Below are positions 26,771 through 35,618 of a stretch of DNA of 64,000 bases, in pieces. Each line of letters starts with the position of its first letter. Position 1 is the stretch's first letter. Origin of the DNA: CAWFGW01 sp963815495 (GTDB lineage: Bacteria; Bacteroidota; Bacteroidia; Cytophagales; JAAEPT01); NCBI GenBank assembly GCA_963815495.1, contig CAWFGW010000033.1, positions 76,690 through 140,689 on the forward strand, read 5' to 3'. Below the pieces are notes generated by a model. It had not been told where the DNA came from and did not search any database. It worked only from the letters and a program-made list of their open reading frames with translations. The position numbers and the translations under genes are program-made.

Positions 26771-27592
26771 ATGGAGATTGCCATTCTGGTTATCTGTGGT
26801 TTGATTGGTGGAGTTCAGGCAGGGCTCCTTGGTGTCGGAGGTGGACTTATTTATATTCTTATCTTGGAAATTTTCTTTGACCAGCTAGGAATTCCCGCAG
26901 TTGAAATTCATCAGTTTGTGATTGCAAATTCCATTCTGGCTGTTTTTTTTGGCACCCTTAGTTCTTCCATAAAGTTATACCGTAACGGTGATTTTTATCT
27001 TCGGGAGGTAATAGTAGTCTCCTTGGGAAGCATTACAGCATCATTGTTAGTGTTGCACTTTTTTGTGAATACTTCAGTATATAATAAACTTTACTTCGAC
27101 TACCTCATCTTGATCCTGCTTGGCTACATGCTTTTTCGGGTGTTCAAGAAGGTAATGACTGTGAAAGAAAGTATTTCTTTAGAAGACGCTTCAAAAAGCA
27201 AGTTGCTAATGGGCGGTATTGCTGGAGGTATAATTGCTTCGCTTTCAGGTTTAGGTGGGGGAGTAATTATGGTTCCTGTTTTTAATACCATAATAGGTGT
27301 TGATATGAAAACGGCACGAAGTGTATCCCTGGGCGTGATAACCATTACTGCTTTTTTCATGTCTTTGAACAATATAGTTGAATCAGAACAATATCAACTT
27401 AAAACAGTAATCCAATGGGGATATATTCTTCCTACAATAACATTACCCATGGTGGCAGGGGTGTTAATAGGTGGTCCACTAGGTGTTAGCCTAGCCAAAA
27501 AAATGAGTGATAAAACAGTTTCCATAATTTATGCTGTATTTTTGCTGCTCTTTATTATCAAAAAATCATTAGACTTAGTAGGATGGCTTTAA
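26771..27592 (+). CDS. TauE/SafE family membrane transporter
   Basis: An integral membrane protein of 273 residues with about eight helices in two repeats. The repeat signatures are GGVQAGLLGVGGGLIYI near the N-terminus and GIIASLSGLGGGVIMVPVF in the middle. The family exports sulfite, sulfoacetate or other organosulfur and C2 compounds, but substrates are rarely predictable. It overlaps tsaB by 10 bases, so translation is probably coupled. The neighbours suggest housekeeping expression rather than a sulfur pathway. Confidence 0.87.
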   Translation: MEIAILVICGLIGGVQAGLLGVGGGLIYILILEIFFDQLGIPAVEIHQFVIANSILAVFFGTLSSSIKLYRNGDFYLREVIVVSLGSITASLLVLHFFVNTSVYNKLYFDYLILILLGYMLFRVFKKVMTVKESISLEDASKSKLLMGGIAGGIIASLSGLGGGVIMVPVFNTIIGVDMKTARSVSLGVITITAFFMSLNNIVESEQYQLKTVIQWGYILPTITLPMVAGVLIGGPLGVSLAKKMSDKTVSIIYAVFLLLFIIKKSLDLVGWL

Positions 27593-28284
27593 TACTCAGT
27601 ATAGAAACAGCAACTTCAGTTTGCTCTGTTGCATTACATGAAAAAGGTGAGTTGATGAATTATAAAGAAATTAATTCAGATAAATCACATTCGCAATTGT
27701 TGTTGCAATACGTAGAGGAGGTGTTGAAAGATGCGGGGAAGTCAAAAAGGGAATTAGCTGCTATTGCTGTTTCAGAAGGCCCTGGTTCTTATACAGGTTT
27801 ACGCATAGGTCTTTCCACAGCTAAAGGCTTGTGTTATGCTTTGGATATACCCTTGATTGCCATTAATACCTTGGATGCTATGGGTTTGTTAGTGGACGGA
27901 GCTAACGAGCTATTGTGCGCGCCCATGATTGATGCACGCAGAATGGAAGTATATACCGCACTTTACGATGCCCAAAACCATCGTGTTTTAGCGCCTTGTT
28001 CAATGATTATTGACTCAGAAAGCTTTGCTGAGCAGTTGAAGTTTAATAAAATAATGCTGTATGGTAATGGCGCAGAAAAGTGTAGGAGTGTAATCACACA
28101 TGAGAATGTGCTTTTTTATGAGGCATTGCCTTCTGCAAAAACTGTAGGGGTATTGGCTTACGACAAATTTAAAAAAGAAAATTTTGAGGATATCGCTTAT
28201 TTTGAGCCTAATTATTTAAAAGAATTTTATTCTCCAGCCCCAAAGAAAAACCAACTGCTTCAAAATCTTGTTGCTAAATCATGA
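27583..28284 (+). CDS. tsaB: tRNA N6-threonylcarbamoyladenosine biosynthesis protein TsaB
   Basis: TsaB partners TsaD and TsaE in making t6A37 in tRNAs that read ANN codons. It has an ASKHA-type fold: ILSIETATSVCSVALHEKGE at the start (20 residues) and VSEGPGSYTGLRIGLSTAKG in the middle are family signatures. At 233 residues it has normal length. It overlaps the exporter upstream by 10 bases and the DUF2480 gene downstream by 4 bases. Confidence 0.95.
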   Translation: MALILSIETATSVCSVALHEKGELMNYKEINSDKSHSQLLLQYVEEVLKDAGKSKRELAAIAVSEGPGSYTGLRIGLSTAKGLCYALDIPLIAINTLDAMGLLVDGANELLCAPMIDARRMEVYTALYDAQNHRVLAPCSMIIDSESFAEQLKFNKIMLYGNGAEKCRSVITHENVLFYEALPSAKTVGVLAYDKFKKENFEDIAYFEPNYLKEFYSPAPKKNQLLQNLVAKS

Positions 28285-28793
28285 GTGAAGAAATTGTAAA
28301 TAGAGTTGCGAATAGTGGTTTAATCACCTTAGACTTAGAAGAGTTTTATCATCAAGGTGAGCGTGTCGTCTTTGATATTAAAGATCAATTATTTCAAGAA
28401 TTAGTCTTGAAAGAAAATGATTTTCGTGAATTCGTAAAAACTAATGACTGGAGTGTATATCAAGGGAAAAATGTAGCGCTCGTTTGTTCAGCAGATGCCA
28501 TTGTGCCCACATGGGCATATATGTTGTTGGCTTCTGAACTTCAACCAGTGGCTAATAAAGTGGTGTTTGGAGATCTTGCCGCCTTAGAGCAGGCCTTGTT
28601 TCATGAAGCTATATTAAAAATTGACTTCCAAGCTCTGGAAGGACAGCGTGTTGTGGTGAAAGGGTGCAGTAAACACCCGGTACCTCCATTTGCGTATGTT
28701 GAGTTGACAGAAAAACTGCGCCCAATAGCACGCTCAATCATGTATGGAGAACCTTGTTCTACGGTGCCGATTTATAAAAAGCCACGTGTCTAA
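28281..28793 (+). CDS. DUF2480 family protein
   Basis: A 170-residue cytoplasmic protein of the Bacteroidota-restricted DUF2480 family, recognised from MSEEIVNRVANSGLITLDLE, the SADAIVPTWAYMLLASEL block, and VVVKGCSKHPVPPFAYVEL. Function unknown. A conserved Cys-Ser-Lys near the end and another Cys (GEPCSTVPIYK) could matter but are not evidence of a reaction. It overlaps tsaB by four bases and is the last gene of the rpmH run. Confidence 0.85.
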   Translation: MSEEIVNRVANSGLITLDLEEFYHQGERVVFDIKDQLFQELVLKENDFREFVKTNDWSVYQGKNVALVCSADAIVPTWAYMLLASELQPVANKVVFGDLAALEQALFHEAILKIDFQALEGQRVVVKGCSKHPVPPFAYVELTEKLRPIARSIMYGEPCSTVPIYKKPRV

Positions 28794-28811
28794 AAATTAT
28801 CCACATTATAA

Positions 28812-28843
28812 TTGGTCATTTTCAAAAATAAAAACTACTTTTG
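28812..28843 (+). promoter_or_regulatory. Bacteroidota-type promoter for rpmE
   Basis: TACTTTTG at 28836-28843 matches TAnnTTTG exactly. TTGG at 28812-28815 lies 20 bases upstream in the -33 position (consensus TTTG/TTG). Transcription would begin near 28850, about 30 bases before the rpmE ATG. Confidence 0.65.
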
Positions 28844-28879
28844 CAGTCCGTTTTTCGGTAAGCATTAAACATTAGTACA

Positions 28880-29119
28880 ATGAAAAAAGATATTCACCCT
28901 GCATACAAAGAAGTAGTATTTCACGATACATCAAGCGATACTATGTTCCTAAGTAAATCGGCTGCAGATACAAAAGAAACGATTGAGTTTGAAGGAAAAG
29001 AATACCCGGTAATAAAAGTCGAGGTTTCTTCTGAATCACACCCTTTTTACACTGGTAAGAAAATGTTCTTGGATACTGCTGGTCGTGTTGAGAAATTCAA
29101 CAAACGATACAAGAAGTAA
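28880..29119 (+). CDS. rpmE2: 50S ribosomal protein L31 type B
   Basis: A 79-residue ribosomal protein. MKKDIHPAYKEVVFHDTSSD and SSESHPFYTGKKMFLDTAGR identify L31. It lacks the CxxC zinc-binding cysteines of type A, so it is the zinc-independent type B form. It has its own promoter and a rho-independent terminator, so it is a single-gene unit. Confidence 0.96.
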   Translation: MKKDIHPAYKEVVFHDTSSDTMFLSKSAADTKETIEFEGKEYPVIKVEVSSESHPFYTGKKMFLDTAGRVEKFNKRYKK

Positions 29120-29147
29120 TTCAAAAGCGATAAGCATGTTAATTTCT

Positions 29148-29178
29148 AAGTCTCTCAATCACTTGAGAGACTTTTTTT
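29148..29178 (+). terminator. Rho-independent terminator after rpmE
   Basis: An 11-bp perfect stem (AAGTCTCTCAA at 29148-29158 and its complement at 29163-29173), loop TCAC, followed by a T-run to 29178. It begins 28 bases after the rpmE stop. Confidence 0.9.
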
Positions 29179-29295
29179 GTTTTCATTCACCCAACTCGAG
29201 AGTTTTACTTTTCATCGCTTAACAGATGTTTTGGTTAGGAATAATTTTTCTATTGCATCATCTGGGTTTAATTTAAATATCTCTATTTTTAAATT

Positions 29296-30456
29296 ATGCA
29301 AGTGACATTTGTAGATGATGAAACCGCTTGGCAAAACCTGCTGCCACTAACCTATACAAAACCAATTTCCACACTTCGGATTGGAATTTTTACCATTCAA
29401 GAAAAGTGGGAAAGCCATTTGAAAATAACTTCGTCTGGCTATAAAACACGGGGTTACCTCCAAAGCCGTTTTTCAGAACTTAAAACAACAAACCTGTATG
29501 TTAATGCCACGGTGTTACCTTCTTTAGACTTAATATCTTCAATTAATGATCTTATAGAAGGAGAGTGCTTAGTCTATCAAAACACATGGATAGCTTATCG
29601 TGGAACTGATTTTTTTAACAAAGAGCAATCAAAACAGATGGTGTTTGAAAAAGAAATCATACAAATTCACCGGCCTTGGGATTTGTTTGTGTTGAACAAA
29701 GCTCAAATCGAACAAGATTATAAACTTATTACTGCTGATAGAATCACCCATAAACTAACGGATCCTCATACACGAGTATATGCTTCTGAAAATATCTTTC
29801 TAGAAGAAGGAGCAGAAGTGAAAGCAGCAATTTTAAATGCTGAAAATGGGCCAATTTATTTAGGTAAAAATTCAAAAGTCCATGAAGGTGCTATCATCAA
29901 AGGCCCTTTTTCCTTATGTGAAGGGGGGCAAGTAGTTGCTGGGGCTAAAGTAAGAGAAGGTTGCACCGTAGGTATTAAATCAACAGGTGGTGGAGAATTA
30001 AAAAATTGTATCATTGGTGACTACAGTAATAAAGGACATGAAGGGTATTTAGGAGATAGTGTCTTGGGAAGTTGGTGTAATTTAGGGGCATTAACGAATG
30101 TTTCTAACCTTAAAAACACCTATTCAAATATTAAAGTCTGGGATAGGATGAAAACCGATTGGCACCTCACCGGTACAAATAAATTCGGTTGTATCATGGG
30201 TGATTATGTCCATACAGGAATTAGTACGATGATCAACACGGGAACTATAATAGAACCATTTTGTCAGCTATTTGGGGCAGGACTGCATCCCAAATTTCTC
30301 CATGCTTTTCAATGGGGAGAAGTAGGTGATTATGTCAATTATAATTTGGATAAAGCACTAGCTGTGGCTGAAAAAATTCAAGTAGCTAAAGGAAAAGAAT
30401 TAACTAAGGAAGAAATTGCCATTCTTAAACACATTCACAGCTCAGATAAATTTTAA
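29296..30456 (+). CDS. GlmU-like putative sugar nucleotidyltransferase/acyltransferase
   Basis: A Bacteroidota 'GlmU family' protein of 386 residues. The N-terminal part (about 1-170; FVDDETAWQNLLPLTYTKPI) resembles a nucleotidyltransferase-like domain. The rest (about 175-360) is a left-handed beta-helix with hexapeptide repeats (LGKNSKVHEGAIIKGPFS, IGDYSNKGHEGYLGDSVLGS). It lacks the canonical GlmU pyrophosphorylase loop LAAGxGTRM, so it is not the housekeeping GlmU; the true substrate is unknown. It is followed one base later by the LD-carboxypeptidase, hinting at a cell-wall role. Confidence 0.82.
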   Translation: MQVTFVDDETAWQNLLPLTYTKPISTLRIGIFTIQEKWESHLKITSSGYKTRGYLQSRFSELKTTNLYVNATVLPSLDLISSINDLIEGECLVYQNTWIAYRGTDFFNKEQSKQMVFEKEIIQIHRPWDLFVLNKAQIEQDYKLITADRITHKLTDPHTRVYASENIFLEEGAEVKAAILNAENGPIYLGKNSKVHEGAIIKGPFSLCEGGQVVAGAKVREGCTVGIKSTGGGELKNCIIGDYSNKGHEGYLGDSVLGSWCNLGALTNVSNLKNTYSNIKVWDRMKTDWHLTGTNKFGCIMGDYVHTGISTMINTGTIIEPFCQLFGAGLHPKFLHAFQWGEVGDYVNYNLDKALAVAEKIQVAKGKELTKEEIAILKHIHSSDKF

Positions 30457-30457
30457 A

Positions 30458-31360
30458 ATGATTACACCCGCATATTTACACGCAGGAGATACCGTTACGC
30501 TGATAAGCACTGCACGAAAAGTGAGTAAAGAAGAATTAGCTCCTGCTATTACTGTTTTTGAAAAATGGGGTTTAAAAGTGAAACTTGGTGCAAATATCTT
30601 TGCGGAAGATAACCAGTTTGCAGGCACAGATCATCAACGTACAAATGACTTACAAGCAGCCCTAGATGATAATGCATCAAAAGCGATAATTTGTGTTCGC
30701 GGTGGTTATGGCACTGTCCGCATCATCGATCAAGTAGATTTTTCGGAATTTATAAAAACACCAAAATGGGTTTGTGGCTTTAGCGATGTTTCTGTCTTGC
30801 ACAGCACACTTCATAACCTAGGAATTCAAAGTATACATGCAACAATGCCGTTGTTATTCTCACGAATTGAACAAAAGGAGGCAATAGAGACACTTCGTAG
30901 AGCTTTGTTTGGAGAGAAGTTGACTTATCAATTCCCAATGCATTCTATGAATAGAGGCAAAATAATGCAAGGGCAACTGTTAGGTGGTAATCTAAGTATT
31001 ATTAACAACCTCATTGGAACTCCAACGGATATAAGCACAAAAGGGAAAATCCTTTTTTTAGAAGATTTAGATGAATACCTCTATCATATTGATCGCATGA
31101 TGGTTCATTTGAAACGGGCTGGATTACTGTCTCACTTGACAGGGTTGTTAATTGGTCACATGTCAGAGATGAATGATAACCTCATCCCGTTTGGAAAAAC
31201 CGCTTACGAGATAATTTCAGAAGCAGTAAAGGAATATAACTATCCTATTTTTTTTGATTTTCCAGCTGGGCATTTAAACCATAACTTTGCGATTAGATTA
31301 GGTAGGAAAGTCATTATTCAAGAAAAAAAAGAGATGATGTTTTTCAGTGAAGAGGAATAG
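30458..31360 (+). CDS. LD-carboxypeptidase (S66 family)
   Basis: Trims the terminal D-alanine from murein tetrapeptides during peptidoglycan recycling. I chose ATG 30458 (300 residues, MITPAYLHAGDTVTLISTAR), which is the family's normal N-terminus; the longer frame starts inside the upstream gene. The nucleophile is Ser109 in CGFSDVSVLHSTL. The other catalytic residues fall in FLEDLDEYLYHIDRMM (Glu) and FPAGHLNHNFAI (His). Its last 17 bases overlap the end of the convergent membrane protein gene. Confidence 0.92.
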   Translation: MITPAYLHAGDTVTLISTARKVSKEELAPAITVFEKWGLKVKLGANIFAEDNQFAGTDHQRTNDLQAALDDNASKAIICVRGGYGTVRIIDQVDFSEFIKTPKWVCGFSDVSVLHSTLHNLGIQSIHATMPLLFSRIEQKEAIETLRRALFGEKLTYQFPMHSMNRGKIMQGQLLGGNLSIINNLIGTPTDISTKGKILFLEDLDEYLYHIDRMMVHLKRAGLLSHLTGLLIGHMSEMNDNLIPFGKTAYEIISEAVKEYNYPIFFDFPAGHLNHNFAIRLGRKVIIQEKKEMMFFSEEE

Positions 31361-33659
31361 TGAAATTGTTTTTTATGATGACAGTGTCACTCGAAGCGTT
31401 GTTCGTCAGCTTGTAATAATTTTCGGATTTTTCACGCAGTAATAATTCGTCAACAAACACCGAGTCTGCGAACTCTTTGCCTCCTTGGGTATATAAACCA
31501 ATGTGATCATTACTGTTTTTAATTGTGAAATTCAACTCGTTATACCCCCAGTTACCATCATAAAAATTGGTTTTGCTAGGATCAATGTATTGGGAGTGAT
31601 AAACAGTATTGGTTGAGTCCTTCAACTCAAGCCAAACGGTATTGAAAGTTTGGTCATAGAGGTGATTATAATACCAAAAGCTGAAGTTATATTCCGTGTT
31701 GCTTTCTAATTCTAGCTCTTCACTTTGATAAATCACATTTAATTGATTTTTCACCATCGCTTTGGCTCCATTGCCTCTGTAGGTTTTGTTGTTTGTGTTT
31801 TCATCAAATGAATGATAAAACAAAGGAGGTGTGTTTTTGTAAAAATAACCAGATTGCTCATCGAGCCTGTAGGCTGATTGACGGGATAAAAATTCACCGA
31901 CATGCTTTCGTGTTTTAGAGTCAGAAAGTGCATTTATTGATAATTCGAATACCTCAAAATTATCGGTTGATATAATTGATTTCGATTTATCAATTAATGC
32001 TTGTTCGTACTCTGAGTGAGGATCCTTCAAGGATACTACCAATAATATGGGTTGTTCAGTGAATTTTTCTATGACTGGTTTTTGATTAAATGAAGGGGTG
32101 AAGAGTTGAAGAATAGCTTTTGATTCTAAGACACTAGGTCGTGAAAGGATGGCATTAATTAAAGGCTTACCACTTTGATAGGATAATGCCATAGAAATAT
32201 GTTCGGCATGATCCGAATATTCGTAAGAATGTAACGAAATATAATGATGATAAAATGGAATAGTAAGAATAGCCTGATAGCCTGAAAAATCGTTTTCGTT
32301 TGTGATTTCGGTGTATTCTTTAGCTATTAATAAATTTTTATGTTGAGTAATTTTTTCTTTTATTAAATAGTGGTTAGAGAAACCTTCAGTAAGCAGTAAT
32401 ACAGCAGAAAAAACAGTAAAAGCGCTGAACCATGGAGTAATTAAACAGTTTTTCAAGGCTTTCAACGAAAAAATCATAATCAAAAAGTAGAAAGGCCAAG
32501 CAAATCTTCCTAAGGCTATAAATTGTTTTAAAGGAGTAGGTAAAAGAAAATCCATGTCATATCGAAATGGAAAAGCCATAGCAAATGACAACAATGTAAT
32601 TGCGGAAAGCAGCATCAGGAAATCTTGCTTTGATAAGAGTGATGATCCAATCCATTTTTTATGGATGACAAGCTGGTAGATGATAAAAACAATGATAAAT
32701 ATTAGAGCCAAATTGGTTGATAAACCAATGTAATTGCCGATTTCAACCCATTGCTGATTTTCTGGGGCTGATGTGTCGAGAAAAAAATCATAAAGAGGTC
32801 TCAAATAAGAATGGTTTGGTAGAAATATGGAATAAACAGAAGCTCGGTAATTATGAGTAAATGGCATGTCTATTCGACCAAGATGTGTGTCTGATAATTT
32901 CACGGCTAAATAAACAGTAAATAAAGGGATAAGTGTTTGGGTGATTATACCAATAAACCGATTTCTATCCGTCCAATTTTTTTCAAAAAAATAAGTGTAG
33001 AGATGAAAAAAAAACGTGAAACCGGTAATAATTAATCCTAAATAAGTATGTGTATAAAACCAGATAAGTGTATTCACACATATCAAAATTGAGTAATAAA
33101 ATTTCTTAGAAGATGATTCATGTCTAAGCAATAAATACCAACCTATAGGGAACGCACAACCATAAGTTAAGGCATAATGCCCTTTCAACATTAAAAGAGC
33201 ATTGGATGTCAAAAAGGCTATCGCGATACTATAGCAAATGGCGGTTAGCGCAGAAAAATGATAATGTTTAAGAATGAGAAAAAGAAAAAGGGAAGAAACC
33301 ACTATTGAACCTAACATCAAAAAATTTAAAATGCCTAAGGAGTAGTCAGAGATATCGATAAGGTATAGAGAAAAAAACCTCAGTAGGTTAGCCAAAAACG
33401 GATGACAATCTACAAAAAAAATAGATTCTCCAAAAGGGTAATTCATTCCTTCATACGTAAAATAACTTGTGTCATATTTAATGTGGTAGAGATAGTTATA
33501 ATAGTTTTTTAGCCCATCATCAGTAATTGAAAAAAGTGAGTTGTTTAGGTTAAAGATGACTTTATGATAGAAAAATAAAACTAGACCAGATGAAATTACA
33601 ACAACAGAAGCCATCTGAATTTTTGTTGAGGGTACTTTTTTAAAAAAAGTTAAACTCAT
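31344..33659 (-). CDS. Large GT-C-like membrane protein with beta-rich C-terminal domain
   Basis: A 771-residue membrane protein of uncertain reaction. About 11-13 hydrophobic helices (residues about 15-430) follow a layout seen in GT-C type glycosyltransferases, with acidic residues in the first outer loop (SITDDGLKNYYNYLYHI). The soluble rest (about 440-771) ends in a probable beta-sandwich with FSFWYYNHLYDQTFNTVWLE and DSVFVDELLLREKS. This resembles carbohydrate-binding or discoidin-like modules and the tail of the neighbouring GT39 protein. ATG at 33659 was preferred to a TTG two codons earlier. It overlaps the convergent LD-carboxypeptidase by 17 bases and lies 11 bases after the GT39 stop. 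Confidence 0.7.
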   Translation of the reverse strand: MSLTFFKKVPSTKIQMASVVVISSGLVLFFYHKVIFNLNNSLFSITDDGLKNYYNYLYHIKYDTSYFTYEGMNYPFGESIFFVDCHPFLANLLRFFSLYLIDISDYSLGILNFLMLGSIVVSSLFLFLILKHYHFSALTAICYSIAIAFLTSNALLMLKGHYALTYGCAFPIGWYLLLRHESSSKKFYYSILICVNTLIWFYTHTYLGLIITGFTFFFHLYTYFFEKNWTDRNRFIGIITQTLIPLFTVYLAVKLSDTHLGRIDMPFTHNYRASVYSIFLPNHSYLRPLYDFFLDTSAPENQQWVEIGNYIGLSTNLALIFIIVFIIYQLVIHKKWIGSSLLSKQDFLMLLSAITLLSFAMAFPFRYDMDFLLPTPLKQFIALGRFAWPFYFLIMIFSLKALKNCLITPWFSAFTVFSAVLLLTEGFSNHYLIKEKITQHKNLLIAKEYTEITNENDFSGYQAILTIPFYHHYISLHSYEYSDHAEHISMALSYQSGKPLINAILSRPSVLESKAILQLFTPSFNQKPVIEKFTEQPILLVVSLKDPHSEYEQALIDKSKSIISTDNFEVFELSINALSDSKTRKHVGEFLSRQSAYRLDEQSGYFYKNTPPLFYHSFDENTNNKTYRGNGAKAMVKNQLNVIYQSEELELESNTEYNFSFWYYNHLYDQTFNTVWLELKDSTNTVYHSQYIDPSKTNFYDGNWGYNELNFTIKNSNDHIGLYTQGGKEFADSVFVDELLLREKSENYYKLTNNASSDTVIIKNNFTIPLH

Positions 33660-33670
33660 GTTCAAATTTA

Positions 33671-35605
33671 TTAAAAGTGACTTTTATCTATTTCTTCTAA
33701 CAACCCGTAGATGATAGGGTTGCCGTCTCTTACAGTTATTGTAAAGTCATCCACCACAAACGTTCGCTTACCACTATTCCAGATGTAAACTTTTAACTCC
33801 ATACTGTTTTTGATAAGAGGTATATCGGACATTTTAATGGAATGAGTGATTGTTGTCCATTCTAACGAATCGGAAACAAAGGTGTTAAAATTGGTAGCAC
33901 CCCAGTGGATGTTTTCATCGTTATCATCCAACGTAGCTACTAGTGCAATATCATCACACTTCCCAAAACAATAAGTTTTAAGTGATATATCAATGAAGTT
34001 ATTTTCATGAGTGAGTAAATAATTTAACGACTTCGTAAATGAAAAGGAGTATTCTTGGAATTCATTCATCAAATAAGCTTTTTTACCTGAAAATTTAAGG
34101 CTATCAATTATCCAGTTTTCATCAATAGAGCTCCAGTTACCAGAAGCTTCTGATTCGAAATTTAAATCATCAAAAACTTCTGATTTATTAATTGATTCGG
34201 TTGAAAAAAGATAACTAGTTGCTGCAGCGTAATTGTGTTGCCAAACGAGAGTTGGGAAATGTTGTTGTATAATAGGAACTGTCAACGGGTTGTTGGTAGA
34301 TATCGCTCCAAGAAAAACATATTTGTGAGTGTTACTTTTAACTTTCAGATAGTTTGAAAAAGCTTTCATAGATGCAAAGGTATCAAGCCATGTGTAATTA
34401 CTGTCTATGTCAAGTTGTTCATTATAGTAAGAAGTAATTTTTTTATCTGAATCCATGATTGAAAAAATAGAATCATGTTGTTGATGTGCTTTTTTATGTT
34501 CAACTAGTAGTTCTTTGTAGGGAGATAAGTACGTTTTTGAATAATATTCGCGACCATGAATGAGAGAGAAAATATTTGCACCTAATATTACTAGAACAAG
34601 AGTAAGGTTAATAGTGGGTTTTAGGGACTTAATTTGACTAAATATTACAAACAAAATAAATGGAAAAGAGAATAGTAGCATAGAAAATTGGATAACCGCA
34701 TTTATATATTTAGAGTAAAAAAAGCCGATTAAAAATGGGGTGATAAACCAACAAAAAAATAATAAAGTTTCATTTTTATGGTCTATTAGATTTTTGCTTT
34801 GCGAGTGATACCCATAAATGATTATTCCAATAATTGTTGCATAGACTAAATAAGAATAGTGAAATGCGAAAGCTAGGTAATCAATTATAAAATCATTTTG
34901 AGGTTTCGCTAACCATTCTTCAATCCCCCCCATACTCAATTGATGAAAGAATATTGATAAATGGGGTATGTAAAGCACGAAAATGGTGACGCCAGATAAA
35001 AGATATTTTGTTAGATAATTCTTTCTAATAAAAAATAAACCGCTTATACCGACAATCGCAGCGAATAACAGCGAAAAATGATGATTGTAAGTGCAAGCTG
35101 AGGCTGATAAGATAAATAATATTAGGTTTCGATTGACGTGTTTCGATGGTGTTCGAATCACTAAAGACCAATAATATACCATCAACAAGCAGAAAAAAAG
35201 TCCAGAAGTATATGGTCTTGCTAATTGACTATACATAATTGCAAATTGTAAGCTGGCTATAAAAGCAGCGGAAATGAGTCCTATTGTTTCATTGTACCAT
35301 TCTTTACCAATTAAAAAAAGTAGATAAACGGCAGCTATGCCACTTAAAGTAAAAGGGAGTTTCACAACCCACTCATTAACACCAAATACTTTGGTCCAGT
35401 AGTATAAAAACACTTGTATTCCCGCAGGGTGGGTATCAGTTGTTTTTACACCGAATTCAATCATTTCGGAAAAACTATCAAAATCAGTTCTGAACAGAGC
35501 ACTAAACTCATCGTGTGTATAAGGGATTTCAAAGTAGTTGTAGAACCTGAGAGTAGCAGCTACAAAAAGTATAAAATATAAAACATGTTGATTAGTTAAT
35601 TTCAT
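33671..35605 (-). CDS. GT39/ArnT-like glycosyltransferase with C-terminal beta domain
   Basis: A polyprenyl-phosphate-sugar-dependent GT-C enzyme by similarity to GT39 (ArnT/PMT-like). The first outer loop has the acidic THDE motif (residues 30-33) after a transmembrane start. A second loop carries DTHPAGIQVFLYYW, matching the D-x-H-P-P-hydrophobic motif of the family with Ala in place of the second Pro. About 11 helices extend to residue about 365. A soluble C-terminal region (about 370-644) includes a beta-sandwich ending KRTFVVDDFTITVRDG. Neighbours on the same strand are the similar 771-residue protein and an exported M28 enzyme. The acceptor (protein, lipid or polysaccharide) is not known. 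Confidence 0.75.
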   Translation of the reverse strand: MKLTNQHVLYFILFVAATLRFYNYFEIPYTHDEFSALFRTDFDSFSEMIEFGVKTTDTHPAGIQVFLYYWTKVFGVNEWVVKLPFTLSGIAAVYLLFLIGKEWYNETIGLISAAFIASLQFAIMYSQLARPYTSGLFFCLLMVYYWSLVIRTPSKHVNRNLILFILSASACTYNHHFSLLFAAIVGISGLFFIRKNYLTKYLLSGVTIFVLYIPHLSIFFHQLSMGGIEEWLAKPQNDFIIDYLAFAFHYSYLVYATIIGIIIYGYHSQSKNLIDHKNETLLFFCWFITPFLIGFFYSKYINAVIQFSMLLFSFPFILFVIFSQIKSLKPTINLTLVLVILGANIFSLIHGREYYSKTYLSPYKELLVEHKKAHQQHDSIFSIMDSDKKITSYYNEQLDIDSNYTWLDTFASMKAFSNYLKVKSNTHKYVFLGAISTNNPLTVPIIQQHFPTLVWQHNYAAATSYLFSTESINKSEVFDDLNFESEASGNWSSIDENWIIDSLKFSGKKAYLMNEFQEYSFSFTKSLNYLLTHENNFIDISLKTYCFGKCDDIALVATLDDNDENIHWGATNFNTFVSDSLEWTTITHSIKMSDIPLIKNSMELKVYIWNSGKRTFVVDDFTITVRDGNPIIYGLLEEIDKSHF

Positions 35606-35618
35606 TCCTATATTTCAC

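Noticed and set aside
28797..28805. TTATCCACA, a perfect DnaA-box consensus upstream of rpmE
   Set aside because: A 9-mer of this kind is expected about once by chance in an AT-rich 64 kb window on two strands. There is no cluster of boxes, no dnaA/dnaN and no AT-rich unwinding element, so no replication origin is called. A near match in the rpmH promoter is likely coincidence.
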